Shown piece after piece: positions 54,858-63,725 of a DNA stretch of 64,000 bases. The stretch covers positions 1 to 64,000 of the forward strand of contig CAYYZY010000001.1 of assembly GCA_964475955.1 (NCBI GenBank). The letters are read 5' to 3'. Below the pieces are notes generated by a model. It was given only the letters and a program-made list of their open reading frames with translations. It searched no databases and was not told where the DNA came from. The stretch's first letter is position 1. Every line of letters begins with the position of its first letter. Both the position numbers and the translations under genes were made by a program. The stretch comes from DATKZH01 sp964475955. Lineage in GTDB: Bacteria > Planctomycetota > Planctomycetia > Pirellulales > Thermoguttaceae.

Positions 54858-56375
54858 CTACGCATCCGGTGGGCTGATGCGGCCGTAGAGGTCGCGCACG
54901 GCCGGGTAGACGTGGCGATAGGCGTCGAACCGCTCGTCGTACCGGGCGGCCCGGGCGCGGTCGGGCTCGACGACGCTTACGGGCCGGACCCAGGCGTCGA
55001 TCAATTCCTGCGGCTTGGCGCCGGTGTCGGCCGCGCAGGCGAGCATGGCCACGCCCAGGCAGCCGGCCTCGGTGACGGCCAGCGTGGTGACGGGGCGACC
55101 GAGCACATCGGCCTTGAGCTGAGTCAGCGCGGAGCTGCGCGCGCCGCCGCCGATCGCCCGAAATTCGCGAACTTGCAGCCCCGACTGGTCGAGGAGGTCG
55201 ACGTTGAGGCGCATCTCCAACGCCACGCCCTCCAGGAGGCCGCGGAGCACCTCGCCGCGGCCGGTGCCCAGGCGGAGCCCCAGCACGGCGGCCGGCACCT
55301 TGGCGTCGAAGTGCGGCGTGCCCGACGGGGTGAAGTAGGGGAGCACGAGCAGGTCGGTCGGCGCGTCGGGCAGGTTGCGCAGGAGCAGGTCGTAGGGATC
55401 GGCCCCGGTCCGGCCGGCCTCTTCCACCTCGGGCCGCCCCCACTCGTCGCGGAACCAGCGCAGCAGGTTCCCGCCGGTCAGGCTGAACGCGACCGTGGTG
55501 TACATCCCCTCAACCGTGTGGTCGTACGTGCAGAGGTTGTTGCGGAAGAGCTCGTCGGCGAAGATGGGTGATTCAAAGGCAGGGCAGATGCACTCAACCG
55601 TGCCGGTGGCGTACATGGCCACGCCCGGCTCGACCACGCCGGCGCCCAGCGCCCCGCACGGCTGGTCGTGCCCTCCGGCGACGACCGGCACGCCGGCGGG
55701 CAGGCCCAACTCGCCGGCCACGGCGGCGGGGATCGTGCCGACGATCGTGCCGGAGGGGACCGTGCGGGCCAGGCGGGAAGGGTCGAGGTCGACGGCGGCG
55801 AGGACGGCGTCGTTCCAGCGGTGGGCGCGCACGTCGAACAGCATGGTGCGGCCGGCCAACGGCCAACTGATGGCCGGGTCGAGGCCCAGTTGCGCCTGGA
55901 TCAGCTCCTCGAAGCAGTAGAGCTTCTCGGTTTGTGCCCAGATTTCCGGGCGGTGGTCGCGGAGCCACAGCAGCTTGAAGAGGCTGAACATCGGGTGGGG
56001 CGTGTGGCCGGTGATCCTGTAGAGCCGCTCGGGGCCGAACTGACGGCTCCAGGCGTCCACCAGCGGGGCGGCGCGCGCGTCGGAGGAGACCATGGCGCGG
56101 CCCAGGATGCGGCCGTCGGCGCCGATCGGGGTAAACGCCTCGCCCTGGGAGGAGAGGCCCACGCCGCGGACCGGGTCGTCGGCCGACCCCTCGGCGGCCT
56201 CGGCGATCACCTCGCGGCACGCGCGGCACACCTCGGCCGAGTCGATTTCCGCCCAGCCCGGCTCGGGGCTCAACAGCGGGTATTCGCGGTAGGCGAGCGT
56301 GAGGAGCCGGCCGTCGGCGTCGAACCGCCCCGCCTTGCACCCGGTCGTGCCGACGTCGAGTCCCAAATAGCTCAC
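54858..56375 (-). CDS. FGGY-family carbohydrate kinase (xylulokinase-like)
   Basis: A 505-residue sugar kinase. GTG at 56375 has GGAGAA 7-8 bases upstream and gives SYLGLDVGTTGCKAGRFD, the phosphate-1 loop. Also seen are GVGLSSQGEAFTPIGADGRI, VVAGGHDQPCGALGAGVVEP, AMYATGTVECICP and FRAIGGGARSSALTQLKADV with LGRPVTTLAVTEAGCLGVA. The fold phosphorylates a pentulose, a hexulose or a polyol; the substrate cannot be told. The oxidoreductase gene 259 bases upstream on the same strand may work on the same sugar. Confidence 0.92.
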   Translation of the reverse strand: MSYLGLDVGTTGCKAGRFDADGRLLTLAYREYPLLSPEPGWAEIDSAEVCRACREVIAEAAEGSADDPVRGVGLSSQGEAFTPIGADGRILGRAMVSSDARAAPLVDAWSRQFGPERLYRITGHTPHPMFSLFKLLWLRDHRPEIWAQTEKLYCFEELIQAQLGLDPAISWPLAGRTMLFDVRAHRWNDAVLAAVDLDPSRLARTVPSGTIVGTIPAAVAGELGLPAGVPVVAGGHDQPCGALGAGVVEPGVAMYATGTVECICPAFESPIFADELFRNNLCTYDHTVEGMYTTVAFSLTGGNLLRWFRDEWGRPEVEEAGRTGADPYDLLLRNLPDAPTDLLVLPYFTPSGTPHFDAKVPAAVLGLRLGTGRGEVLRGLLEGVALEMRLNVDLLDQSGLQVREFRAIGGGARSSALTQLKADVLGRPVTTLAVTEAGCLGVAMLACAADTGAKPQELIDAWVRPVSVVEPDRARAARYDERFDAYRHVYPAVRDLYGRISPPDA

Positions 56376-56634
56376 CGGCGTTCTCCGTGAATTCAGTGAA
56401 ATCAGGGAAGGGAAACTAAGAACGGGGGAGGCTCACCGCGGAGGCGCAGAGACGCGGAGAGCAATCAGGTAGAGCGAGAAGGCTGGCACGCCTATCCACC
56501 CGTCCCCCACATCTATCCACCTATCCCCATTGTTCCGAGGCCCACGTCAAACCACCGAAAGGCCGATGCCCTTCCTTTCAACCTCCTTCTCTCCACCTTT
56601 CTCTTCTCTCCGCGCCTCTGCGGTTCCCTCTCCC

Positions 56635-57651
56635 TCACAACCGCACCACCTCGCCGTTCTGGGCCGAGCGCTCGGCCGCCGCGATCAGCTCCACGGCTGC
56701 CCTGGACTCCTGCGGCGTGATCCGCTCGGGGGCGCGGCCCTCGACCACGCAGTCGGCGAAGTAGCGCAGCTCGGCGCGGAGGATGCCGAAGTATTCGCCG
56801 AAGACGCGCGGCCAGTAGAGCGTGTCGGGTAGGCGCACGCGATCCGCGTGGATCTCCAGCCCCGCCTCGCCGCAGTTGACGTAGAGCGCCCCCTCGGTGC
56901 CGATGATCTCCATGCGGGCGTCGATCTGGTAGGGGGAGTTTTCGGGCAGGTGCCACACGGATTCGACGACCATGACCGCGTCGTTGTCGAGCCGGACCAT
57001 GGCCCAGCCGCCATCCGGGTATTTGCACTTGCCCGGGTGGATCTCCTGGGCGTAGACGCTCACCGGCCTGGCCTGGGCGAACCAAAGCATCAGGTCGGCG
57101 TCGTGGATGCCGTCGCCCATCAGGGCCGAAATCTTGTCGAGCACCATCCGGCCGATGGTCACCGACAGGTTGCGCCGGGCGTGCATGGAGACGATCTTCC
57201 CCACGCGGCCCTCTTCGATCGCCTGCTTGGCCAGCGTCACGCGGGGATCGAACCGGCAGATGTGCCCAACCATGAACAGGCCGGCGCCCGCGGCGGCGGC
57301 TTCGAGGATCGCGTCGCAGTCCTCGACGGTCGGGGCCATCGGCTTCTCGAGCAACACGTGCTTGCCGGCGCGGAGGGCGTCGACGGCCACGTGGCGATGG
57401 TCGTCGACGTGCGTCGTGATGCTGACCACGTCGACGGCCGGGTCGTCCAGTAGCTGGCGGTAGTCGGTATAGCGGCGCTCGACCCCGTGCCGATCGGCCA
57501 GCTCGGCGAGCCGCTCCGGGCGCCGCGTGCAGAGGGCGGCCAGCTCGATGCCCGGCATCTGGGCAAGCGTGTCGGCGTGGACCTCGCCGAACCATCCCAA
57601 CCCGATCACGGCCCATCGGACCGGCGCGCACGACGTGCTGTCTTCCCGCAT
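56635..57651 (-). CDS. Gfo/Idh/MocA family oxidoreductase (cytoplasmic)
   Basis: A 338-residue protein; ATG at 57651 has GGGAG 7 bases upstream and gives a Rossmann start (VRWAVIGLGWFGEVHADTLA). The frame stays open for 144 codons upstream without such features. It has VVSITTHVDDHRHVAVDALR and the EKP motif VLLEKPMAPTVEDCDAIL, then FMVGHICRFDPRVTLAKQAI. No signal peptide, unlike the paralogue at 2.7 kb. It probably dehydrogenates a sugar or inositol with NAD(P) in the same pathway as the FGGY kinase. The gap between the two carries an inverted repeat (ACCGCGGAGGCG near 56437, with its partner near 56610-56628). Confidence 0.9.
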   Translation of the reverse strand: MREDSTSCAPVRWAVIGLGWFGEVHADTLAQMPGIELAALCTRRPERLAELADRHGVERRYTDYRQLLDDPAVDVVSITTHVDDHRHVAVDALRAGKHVLLEKPMAPTVEDCDAILEAAAAGAGLFMVGHICRFDPRVTLAKQAIEEGRVGKIVSMHARRNLSVTIGRMVLDKISALMGDGIHDADLMLWFAQARPVSVYAQEIHPGKCKYPDGGWAMVRLDNDAVMVVESVWHLPENSPYQIDARMEIIGTEGALYVNCGEAGLEIHADRVRLPDTLYWPRVFGEYFGILRAELRYFADCVVEGRAPERITPQESRAAVELIAAAERSAQNGEVVRL

Positions 57652-58020
57652 TTCCCGGCTCCCGGCGTTGGTTCTCGGCGCGGGCATTCGAACCGGCCCG
57701 CCCAGCCCGGCGGCAGCGGCCGGTCCCGCAGCCTTTGGAGCCTCACGATAACGAGAATCCGCGACGGAAGGAACCCCCGCCGCAACAGGACGGCGACGAA
57801 CAACGCCTCGCAGAGCGACGGCCCGCCGACGGCGCGCAACCCGCGCACCGCTTGGGCCGAGGGGGGAGCAGAGGAATCCTTGCGGCCAGACCGGCTCAGC
57901 ATCGGCGGCGTCGTGCCACCGCCGGCTTCGGCAGCAGGACGGGAAGCAGGGGTGAACGCGGCGAACGCGCGGCTGCTCAGGGCATTCGCAGCTCGGAAAA
58001 CGGCCCGGGCAGGGCGGCCT
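57652..58020. other. gene-free stretch before repeat R3
   Basis: About 370 bases between the oxidoreductase start and the R3 element; frames are Arg-rich and carry no motif. Confidence 0.4.
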
Positions 58021-58088
58021 GTAGGGTGCGTGCTTGCACGCACGCCGGAAAACCGCGGTCTCCGCGTGGGTGCAAGCACCCACCCTAC
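58021..58088. repeat. R3 repeat, inverted pair
   Basis: Left arm GTAGGGTGCGTGCTTGCACG then CACGC (58021-58045) and right arm 58064-58088 ending CACCCACCCTAC pair almost fully; CGGAAAACC and GGTTTTCCG flank them as further short arms. A half copy lies at 44146. It is followed by the small basic gene on the minus strand, whose terminator it could be. Confidence 0.8.
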
Positions 58089-58105
58089 GGGTTTTCCGAC
58101 AGGGC

Positions 58106-58321
58106 CTAGCGCTCGACCAGTCCCCAGCGTTCGGAGATCTCGGTGCCGCCGGGGGTCAGGTTGCGGATCTTCTCGCTGATGATCCCCCTCTCCGACACGG
58201 TGGCCTTCTTGAGGCGTCCGGACAACTGCGCCAGTTTCTTGCGACGGTGTCGACGGCGTTTGATCTCCTTGCGGCGTTCACTACACGGCACTTCCAGCTC
58301 CTCTCTTGGACGCTTGGACAT
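58106..58321 (-). CDS. small basic protein (DUF6800-like)
   Basis: A 71-residue protein MSKRPREELEVPCSERRKEI, then KRRRHRRKKLAQLSGRLKKA and a C-terminus SEKIRNLTPGGTEISERWGL. A Lys/Arg-rich helix followed by an R-x-L-T-P/G segment is the pattern of a planctomycete-specific small-protein group (DUF6800, from memory). Its charge suggests nucleic-acid or ribosome binding. The upstream frame extension is Arg/Gly-rich and probably not translated. No Shine-Dalgarno is seen before the ATG. Confidence 0.6.
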   Translation of the reverse strand: MSKRPREELEVPCSERRKEIKRRRHRRKKLAQLSGRLKKATVSERGIISEKIRNLTPGGTEISERWGLVER

Positions 58322-58442
58322 TCCGGGGCCACCCGCCCCCTTCCGACGGCGACGCCCACCACGGCATCGACCATGTCGCGAGAAACCATCTCTTCTACCA
58401 GATCGCCCATCCGCGGTCAACGGACCGCCGCCGGTTTGGCCG

Positions 58443-60077
58443 CTACGGACGGGGGGAGTTTTTGCCGGCCGGGTCGGTCGACAGGGCCTGGTGGATGATG
58501 GGCATGCGGGGGGGAGAAGCGACCGCGACGGTCATCCCGGAGTCGACCCGGAAGTAGCGTTCCGTGTCGACGTCGACGGCCTCCGACGTGTCGACCACCT
58601 GGCACTGCCCGGCGGCCGGCAACGCCGCGGCCGAACTGGCGGCCTGGGTATCCCCGTCGACCGCTTCACGATACGCCCAAAGCTCCGCGCTGTTGGGCTC
58701 GAGCTGGAGCCACTCGTCGAGGACGGGCCGGGCGGCCTCGGTTTGGCCGTTGGAGAGCAGGGTGGCGGCCAGCCATTTCAGGCAGAACGGTTCCCGGCAG
58801 CCGGCCGCGTAGGCGCTCTGGAGCAAGCCCAACGCGGGGAGCCAATCTCGCCGGGCGGCCTTCGCGGCCCCTTCGATCGCGTGCCGAAGGGCTTTGCGCT
58901 CTCGGTCGTCGATCGGCCAGGTGTCGGCCACGCGCACGGCCTCGTCGTCCCGCCCCTCGGCGAGGCACAGATCGACGAGGCGTCGGCGAATTCGGGCAGA
59001 GTCCTGCCACCGGGTCGAGGCCTCCCGGAGCACGCGGCGGGCCTTGTCGTCGTTGCCCTGCATCTGCAACGTCAGGGCGAGGAAGGCGGAGGCCATCTGG
59101 CCGATCTCGCACAGGTGCCAGGTTTTCGCGTCGACCTTGCCGTATCGGACCGCCGTCTCGAACGACCGGGCGGCCAGGTCGAGCCGGTTCTGGGCCTGGA
59201 GGTAGCTGCCCATGGCGCAGAGCAACTGGGCGTCGAGCGGGTAGATCTCGAGGGCTTCGAGGCAAAGGGCCACCTGACGCTCCGTTTGCGGCGGCGTGCC
59301 GTCGAAGCTCGCCAGCAGCCCGTAGTAGGCTTCGAGCATCTCGGTCGAGCCCCTCGTGGCGTGGCGGGCCGCCTCGAAGAAGGCGCGGCGGGCGGTGGCC
59401 TGGTCGTCGAGGTCGGCGCACGCCTCGCCCAGGGCGACCAGAAGACGCGGGTCGGGGCCGCCGGTCTCGGTCGCATCGAGCGCGATGAGCTTGAGGTCGC
59501 GCAGGGCGTTGCGGGCCTTGCGTTCGGGGTCATGGAGGCGCGGGTGGCGGTGGATTCTGCCCGGCGCGAGCTCGACTTCCAGTCCGGCCGCCTCGATCGA
59601 GGGGACGAGCGTCTCCCGAACGCGACCGGCGAAGCGAAGTTCCCCCAGATTGGGTAGCAGCCGCGGCTTGGCGGCCTGCTCGTTCGACGACGCCGGGTCG
59701 GCCGCCGGCGCTTCGACCATCACCAGGTACGCGGTTCGCGGATCGGGCCGGCCGTCGACGAACGCTCGCAACTGGCCGGCCGATTCGGGCGCGAGCCGTT
59801 CCCCGGCGTCGAGCCACAAGACCCAATCGCCGGCCGCCCTGGCCATCAGCCGGTTGCGGGCGTCGGAGAAGTCTTCGTTCCAGAGGGTTCGGCTGACCAA
59901 CGCGCCTCGCTGCTCTGCGAGGGTCGCGGTCTGGTCGGTCGAACCGGTGTCGAGGACGAGGATCTCGTCGGCGATGGGCCGGGCGCTTTCCAGGGTGGTG
60001 GCCAACACGTCCTGCTCGTTGCGGACGATCATCGCCACCGAGAGTCGCGGGCGATCGGTTTCGGAGTGGGGAGCCAT
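58443..60077 (-). CDS. glycosyltransferase family 2 with C-terminal TPR region
   Basis: A 544-residue protein; AAGGAGG lies 4 bases before ATG. Residues 12-220 are a GT-A fold: LSVAMIVRNEQDVLATTLES, EILVLDTGSTDQTATLAEQR and the metal/sugar site GDWVLWLDAGERLAPES. The usual LDADE is LDAGE here. From about residue 225 the protein consists of TPR-like helices (ALGEACADLDDQATARRAFF, LEALEIYPLDAQLLCAMGSY, ARPVLDEWLQLEPNSAELWA). GT2/TPR fusions of this type act on proteins or envelope glycans. The start overlaps the 3' end of a truncated channel gene on the same strand. Confidence 0.88.
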   Translation of the reverse strand: MAPHSETDRPRLSVAMIVRNEQDVLATTLESARPIADEILVLDTGSTDQTATLAEQRGALVSRTLWNEDFSDARNRLMARAAGDWVLWLDAGERLAPESAGQLRAFVDGRPDPRTAYLVMVEAPAADPASSNEQAAKPRLLPNLGELRFAGRVRETLVPSIEAAGLEVELAPGRIHRHPRLHDPERKARNALRDLKLIALDATETGGPDPRLLVALGEACADLDDQATARRAFFEAARHATRGSTEMLEAYYGLLASFDGTPPQTERQVALCLEALEIYPLDAQLLCAMGSYLQAQNRLDLAARSFETAVRYGKVDAKTWHLCEIGQMASAFLALTLQMQGNDDKARRVLREASTRWQDSARIRRRLVDLCLAEGRDDEAVRVADTWPIDDRERKALRHAIEGAAKAARRDWLPALGLLQSAYAAGCREPFCLKWLAATLLSNGQTEAARPVLDEWLQLEPNSAELWAYREAVDGDTQAASSAAALPAAGQCQVVDTSEAVDVDTERYFRVDSGMTVAVASPPRMPIIHQALSTDPAGKNSPRP

Positions 60078-60672
60078 CCGTCCTCCTTCCTCATCGGCAA
60101 GGTGGGGGTAGACATGGTCGGAAAAAGGCGGCGTAGTCTACCCCGTCCGGGCCGTGGGGTGAAGATCGGTTTCTCTCCCGGCAACAGACGATTGTCGGTC
60201 AGTGCCAGGTAGCCCAGGGCGATCGCCTCGGTGATCCGCTCGGGGTCGTTGTCGATAACGACGAACGGCCGGTTCTCGCGCGCCAACTCGCCGGCCAGGA
60301 TCTCGCCGGTCCGGCCGAAGCCGCAGACGATGACGTGACCGTTCAGACGCTCGATCTCGCGCGTCACGCGCCTGAGGCCCAGCGCCCGGTTGATTTCTCC
60401 TTCGGTCATCATTTGGAAGAGCCCTGCCAAGACATAAAGCGCGGCCGACATGCCGAACAGGATCAGCCCGACGGTGAACACCTGGAGCTGCCAGGTCATC
60501 GGCCCGCCGACGTCGTCGCGATAGCCGACCATCGACAGGGTGGTGACCGCCATGTAGATCGAATCGAGCCAACTCCACCCGCCCATTCGGTAGCCGCACA
60601 CGGCCACGATGAGAATGGCCGCCAGGATCGTCAGGCCGATCTGGAGGCGTTTGAGCGGGGGGGGGTGCTCAT
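60029..60672 (-). pseudogene. broken potassium-channel/TrkA-N (YugO-like) gene
   Basis: The ATG at 60672 overlaps the argJ stop as ATGA, then the frame breaks: a run of nine C (minus strand, 60665-60657) leaves the channel sequence out of frame, and a stop follows after about 13 codons. With ten C (or seven) the ATG would read into LKRLQIGLTILAAILIVAVC and the pore helix DSIYMAVTTLSMVGYRDDVG, a second membrane helix, and an NAD-binding RCK/TrkA-N start NGHVIVCGFGRTGEILAGEL. After FVVIDNDPERITEAIALGYL the domain stops short; the C-terminal half is missing and the text turns into low-complexity overlapping the GT2 start. Both defects point to a decaying gene; the C-run could also be a sequencing error or a phase-variable tract. 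Confidence 0.7.
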
Positions 60673-61862
60673 GTGTGATAGTCGGCGTTGATCCGCACGT
60701 AGTCGACGGTCAGGTCGCTGGTCCAGAACCGGCACTCCGCGTCGCCTTCGGTCAGGGCGATTTGGATGAGCGTGTCGCGGCTGGCGCGGATCGATTCGGC
60801 GGCCGCCTTGGCGTCGAAGACGACGGGCGCGCCGGCCTCGTAGAGCTGGATACCGTTGACGCGGAGGCTCAGCCCCGCCGGATCGCAGGGCACACCCGCG
60901 TAGCCGACCGCCGACACGATCCGCCCCCAGTTGGGGTCCCCCCCGGCGATGGCGGTCTTGACCAGGGCGCTGTCGGCGACGGTTCGGGCGATCTTGCGCG
61001 CGTCGTCCCGGGTGGCGCAGCCGGCCACTTCGATGGTGATCAGGTGCGTTCCGCCTTCGGCGTCGGCGGGGATCGCCCGGGCGAGCTCCACGCACACCTC
61101 GCCGAGCGCGCGGCGGAAGGCCGCCAGGTCGTCGCCGGCCAGCGGCTTCGGCTGGGCCGCGCCGCTGGCCAGCAGGAGCACGGTGTCGTTGGTACTCATG
61201 TGGCCTTCGACGCTGATGCAGTTGAAGCTCTCGTCGACGGCGGCCGCCAACTGCGCCTGGGCCACGTGGGGCTCCAGGGCCGCGTCGGTGAGCACGACGC
61301 CCAGCATCGTGGCCATGCGCGGCCCGATCATGCCGGCCCCCTTGGCCATTCCGGCGATCTCCACCTGCCCGGCCCCGGTCGACAGCGTGCGCCCGGCGAG
61401 CTTGGGGACCGTGTCGGTGGTCATCATGCTGCGGGCGGCGGCGAGGAGGGCGTCGTCGTCAGAGGCGAGGGCGGCCTGCGCGGCGTCGATTCCGGCGGCG
61501 ATCCTGTCCATCGGGAGGTACTCGCCGATGATCCCCGTCGAGAGAACGAGGGCCTGGTCCTCTTCCGCGCCGCAGGCGCCGGCGGCAAGCCGGGCCATCT
61601 GGCGCGCGTCTTCCAGCCCGCGCTCACCCGTGCACGCGTTGGCGTTCCCCGAGTTGACGACGACCGCGCGCATCCGATCGCTCGGGGTCCGCTCGCGGTC
61701 GAGCGCGACGGGGGCCGCGTAGACGAGATTCTGCGTGTACACGCCGGCCGCGACGGTCGGGGCGTCGGAGACGACCAGCGCCAGGTCGCGCTTGCGCGGA
61801 TCGCTCTTGATCCCGCAGTAGACGCCGGCCAATCGAAAGCCTCGGGGGACGCGAATCGCCAT
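60669..61862 (-). CDS. argJ: bifunctional glutamate N-acetyltransferase/amino-acid acetyltransferase
   Basis: A 397-residue enzyme that recycles the acetyl group between N-acetylornithine and glutamate in arginine synthesis. ATG at 61862 gives MAIRVPRGFRLAGVYCGIKS, the ArgJ start. The autocleavage site is Thr185 in GMIGPRMATMLGVVLTDAAL; the nucleophile becomes the N-terminus of the beta chain. VEGHMSTNDTVLLLASGAA and AIAGGDPNWGRIVSAVGYAG are also conserved. It follows argC by 94 bases on the same strand. Its stop overlaps the start of the broken channel gene. Confidence 0.95.
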   Translation of the reverse strand: MAIRVPRGFRLAGVYCGIKSDPRKRDLALVVSDAPTVAAGVYTQNLVYAAPVALDRERTPSDRMRAVVVNSGNANACTGERGLEDARQMARLAAGACGAEEDQALVLSTGIIGEYLPMDRIAAGIDAAQAALASDDDALLAAARSMMTTDTVPKLAGRTLSTGAGQVEIAGMAKGAGMIGPRMATMLGVVLTDAALEPHVAQAQLAAAVDESFNCISVEGHMSTNDTVLLLASGAAQPKPLAGDDLAAFRRALGEVCVELARAIPADAEGGTHLITIEVAGCATRDDARKIARTVADSALVKTAIAGGDPNWGRIVSAVGYAGVPCDPAGLSLRVNGIQLYEAGAPVVFDAKAAAESIRASRDTLIQIALTEGDAECRFWTSDLTVDYVRINADYHT

Positions 61863-61956
61863 CAAACCACCTATTCTTGCAGAAGCCTGGGCGTCGTGCC
61901 CGTCATCCTCAACCACCCGGGAACCGCACGCCCCGCCCTGCGCGACCGCGACCGGC

Positions 61957-62964
61957 TCACATGGCCGTCGTCTCGTCGTACCCGTGCATCAGGTTGAAAT
62001 TCTGCACGGCGGCGCCCGAGGCCCCCCGGACCAGGTTATCCAGGCAACTGACCGTGATCACGCGGCCGCGGGCCAGTCGCGCGGTGATGTGGCAGTAGTT
62101 GGTGCCCGATACGTCCTTGGTGCCGGGCAGATGGTCGACGACCTGGACGAACGGCTCATCGGCGTAGGCTTCGTCGAGCACCTGGAGCACCCGTTCCTCG
62201 GTCACGTCGCCCTTGGGGCGGGAGTAGGCCGTGGTCAGGATTCCGCGGTCCATCGGCGTGAGGTGAGGCGTGAAGAGGACCTCCACGTCGGTGCCGGCCA
62301 CGGTGCCGAGCACCTGGTCGATCTCCGGCGTGTGGCGGTGGCGCCCGATGTTGTACGCCGAGATGCTCTCGTTGCACTCGGGGTAGTGGCTGACCAGCCT
62401 CGGGGTACGTCCGGCCCCGGTGACGCCGCTCTTGGAGTCGATCACGATGTCCGTCGGCTCGATCACGCCGGCTCGCAGCAAAGGGGCCAGCGGCAGAATG
62501 GCCGACGTCGGATAGCAGCCCGGGTTGGCCACCAGCGGGGCGTCGCGAATCTGATCGCGGAAAAGCTCGGGCATTCCGTAGACGACCTTCCCGAGCCGGT
62601 CGGGATCGGGGTGCTTCTGGTTGTACCAGGTGGCGAACACCTCGGCGTCGTTGAGGCGGTAGTCGGCACTGAAATCGACGACCCGGGTGCCGCCGTCCAA
62701 CAGATGGGGGACCAGCGACGAGCTGACGCCGTGCGGGAGGCAGAGGAACACGCACTCGGCCCTTGCGGCGACCTCGGCCGGGCTGAGCTTCTCCACGCAC
62801 AGATCCAAGCGGCCCGTCAGGGAAGGGTGAATGGCGGCCACCTGCGGCTGGCCTTCCTGGATATCGGTAATGGCGGCGATCTCCACTTCGGGGTGCCGAA
62901 GCAAGATCTTGATCAGTTCCAGGGCCGTGTAGCCGGCCGCTCCGAGAATGGCGATTCGTGTCAT
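61957..62964 (-). CDS. argC: N-acetyl-gamma-glutamyl-phosphate reductase
   Basis: A 335-residue enzyme of arginine synthesis that reduces N-acetylglutamyl phosphate with NADPH. It starts TRIAILGAAGYTALELIKIL (Rossmann). Catalytic Cys150 lies in LVANPGCYPTSAILPLAPLL. The His of HRHTPEIDQVLG and the segment HLTPMDRGILTTAYSRP are family features, as is SADYRLNDAEVFATWYNQKH. It is first of an argC-argJ pair on the minus strand. argB, argD and the other arg genes are not in this window. Confidence 0.95.
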   Translation of the reverse strand: MTRIAILGAAGYTALELIKILLRHPEVEIAAITDIQEGQPQVAAIHPSLTGRLDLCVEKLSPAEVAARAECVFLCLPHGVSSSLVPHLLDGGTRVVDFSADYRLNDAEVFATWYNQKHPDPDRLGKVVYGMPELFRDQIRDAPLVANPGCYPTSAILPLAPLLRAGVIEPTDIVIDSKSGVTGAGRTPRLVSHYPECNESISAYNIGRHRHTPEIDQVLGTVAGTDVEVLFTPHLTPMDRGILTTAYSRPKGDVTEERVLQVLDEAYADEPFVQVVDHLPGTKDVSGTNYCHITARLARGRVITVSCLDNLVRGASGAAVQNFNLMHGYDETTAM

Positions 62965-63422
62965 GGTGAACCTAAGGGAAGGGCGAATGGCTGAGGGTAC
63001 GGTGGGGATAACGCGTCAATCGTAACCCCAAAGTATAGCGGGCGCGGGAATCGTCCGCCAAGGGGGGGGTGGCCCGAGATCGTGCGTTGTGCGCCGGGCG
63101 TATGACGTGGGACAAGCGCGGGGCGCCCGAGGTTCGACCGCCGCGGCGGTCCGCGGGGAGGCGTCGACCGGTTCGGCGTCAGCAAAGAACGGGGCCCCGT
63201 TCCCCGGTACGCAAGACGGGGCCCGAGCCGAGTGAGCCCAGCCACGCGAGACACATGCTCGCCTGGCTTGCTCGACGCGTTCCCGCCGCCTATCATGACG
63301 GGACCCTCTCCAGGGTGGCCGTACGCGGAGGAGCCAACCATGGGCGACACGCAGTTCTTGAGCGACGGGCGAAAGCGCGCCCTTGAGGGCGCCTCCGAAC
63401 GGGTCGAAAAGCTCTCTCGCGA
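62965..63422. other. gene-free stretch upstream of argC
   Basis: About 460 bases; the argC promoter must be here but no box is convincing. A frame beginning MGDTQFLSDGRKRALEGASE near 63340 (plus) is protein-like for about 35 residues and then lost. Confidence 0.4.
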
Positions 63423-63725
63423 GATCCGGGCACTCGCTGGGGCTGCGACTTCGGCACCCACGCGGCCTGGCTGGAGGTCGACCTGGGCCGTCCCGCAACG
63501 TTCGACGGCGCGCGGATCAGCGAGCCTTTCGGCCGCGTACAAGAGTTCGAGCTCCAGGCCCGCCTCGACGGCACGTGGTCGACCTTCTTCCGCGGCACGC
63601 AGCTCGGCGAGGACTTTCGGGCGACCTTCGACCCGATGACCGCCCGGCACGTGCGTCTCAACCTGCTGGAGACGACCGAAGGCCCGTCGATCTGGGAATT
63701 CCAGCTCTTTGCGCCGAAGGAGTGA
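63423..63725 (+). pseudogene. discoidin (F5/8 type C)-like 3' remnant, as in alpha-L-fucosidases
   Basis: An open frame without a start codon reads DPGTRWGCDFGTHAAWLEVD, LGRPATFDGARISEPFGRVQ, EFELQARLDGTWSTFFRGTQ and ends ARHVRLNLLETTEGPSIWEF then QLFAPKE and TGA. This is the C-terminal carbohydrate-binding domain that follows GH29 alpha-L-fucosidase and related secreted proteins. No catalytic domain precedes it, so the parent gene has been lost or frameshifted. Confidence 0.65.

Noticed and set aside
53236..55443. A 735-codon minus-strand frame
   Set aside because: Spans the antisense of the sulfatase and another frame of the FGGY kinase; no domain content of its own.
57652..58083. N-terminal extension of the Gfo/Idh/MocA gene
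   Set aside because: No family sequence; it crosses the R3 repeat. The ATG at 57651 directly precedes the Rossmann motif.
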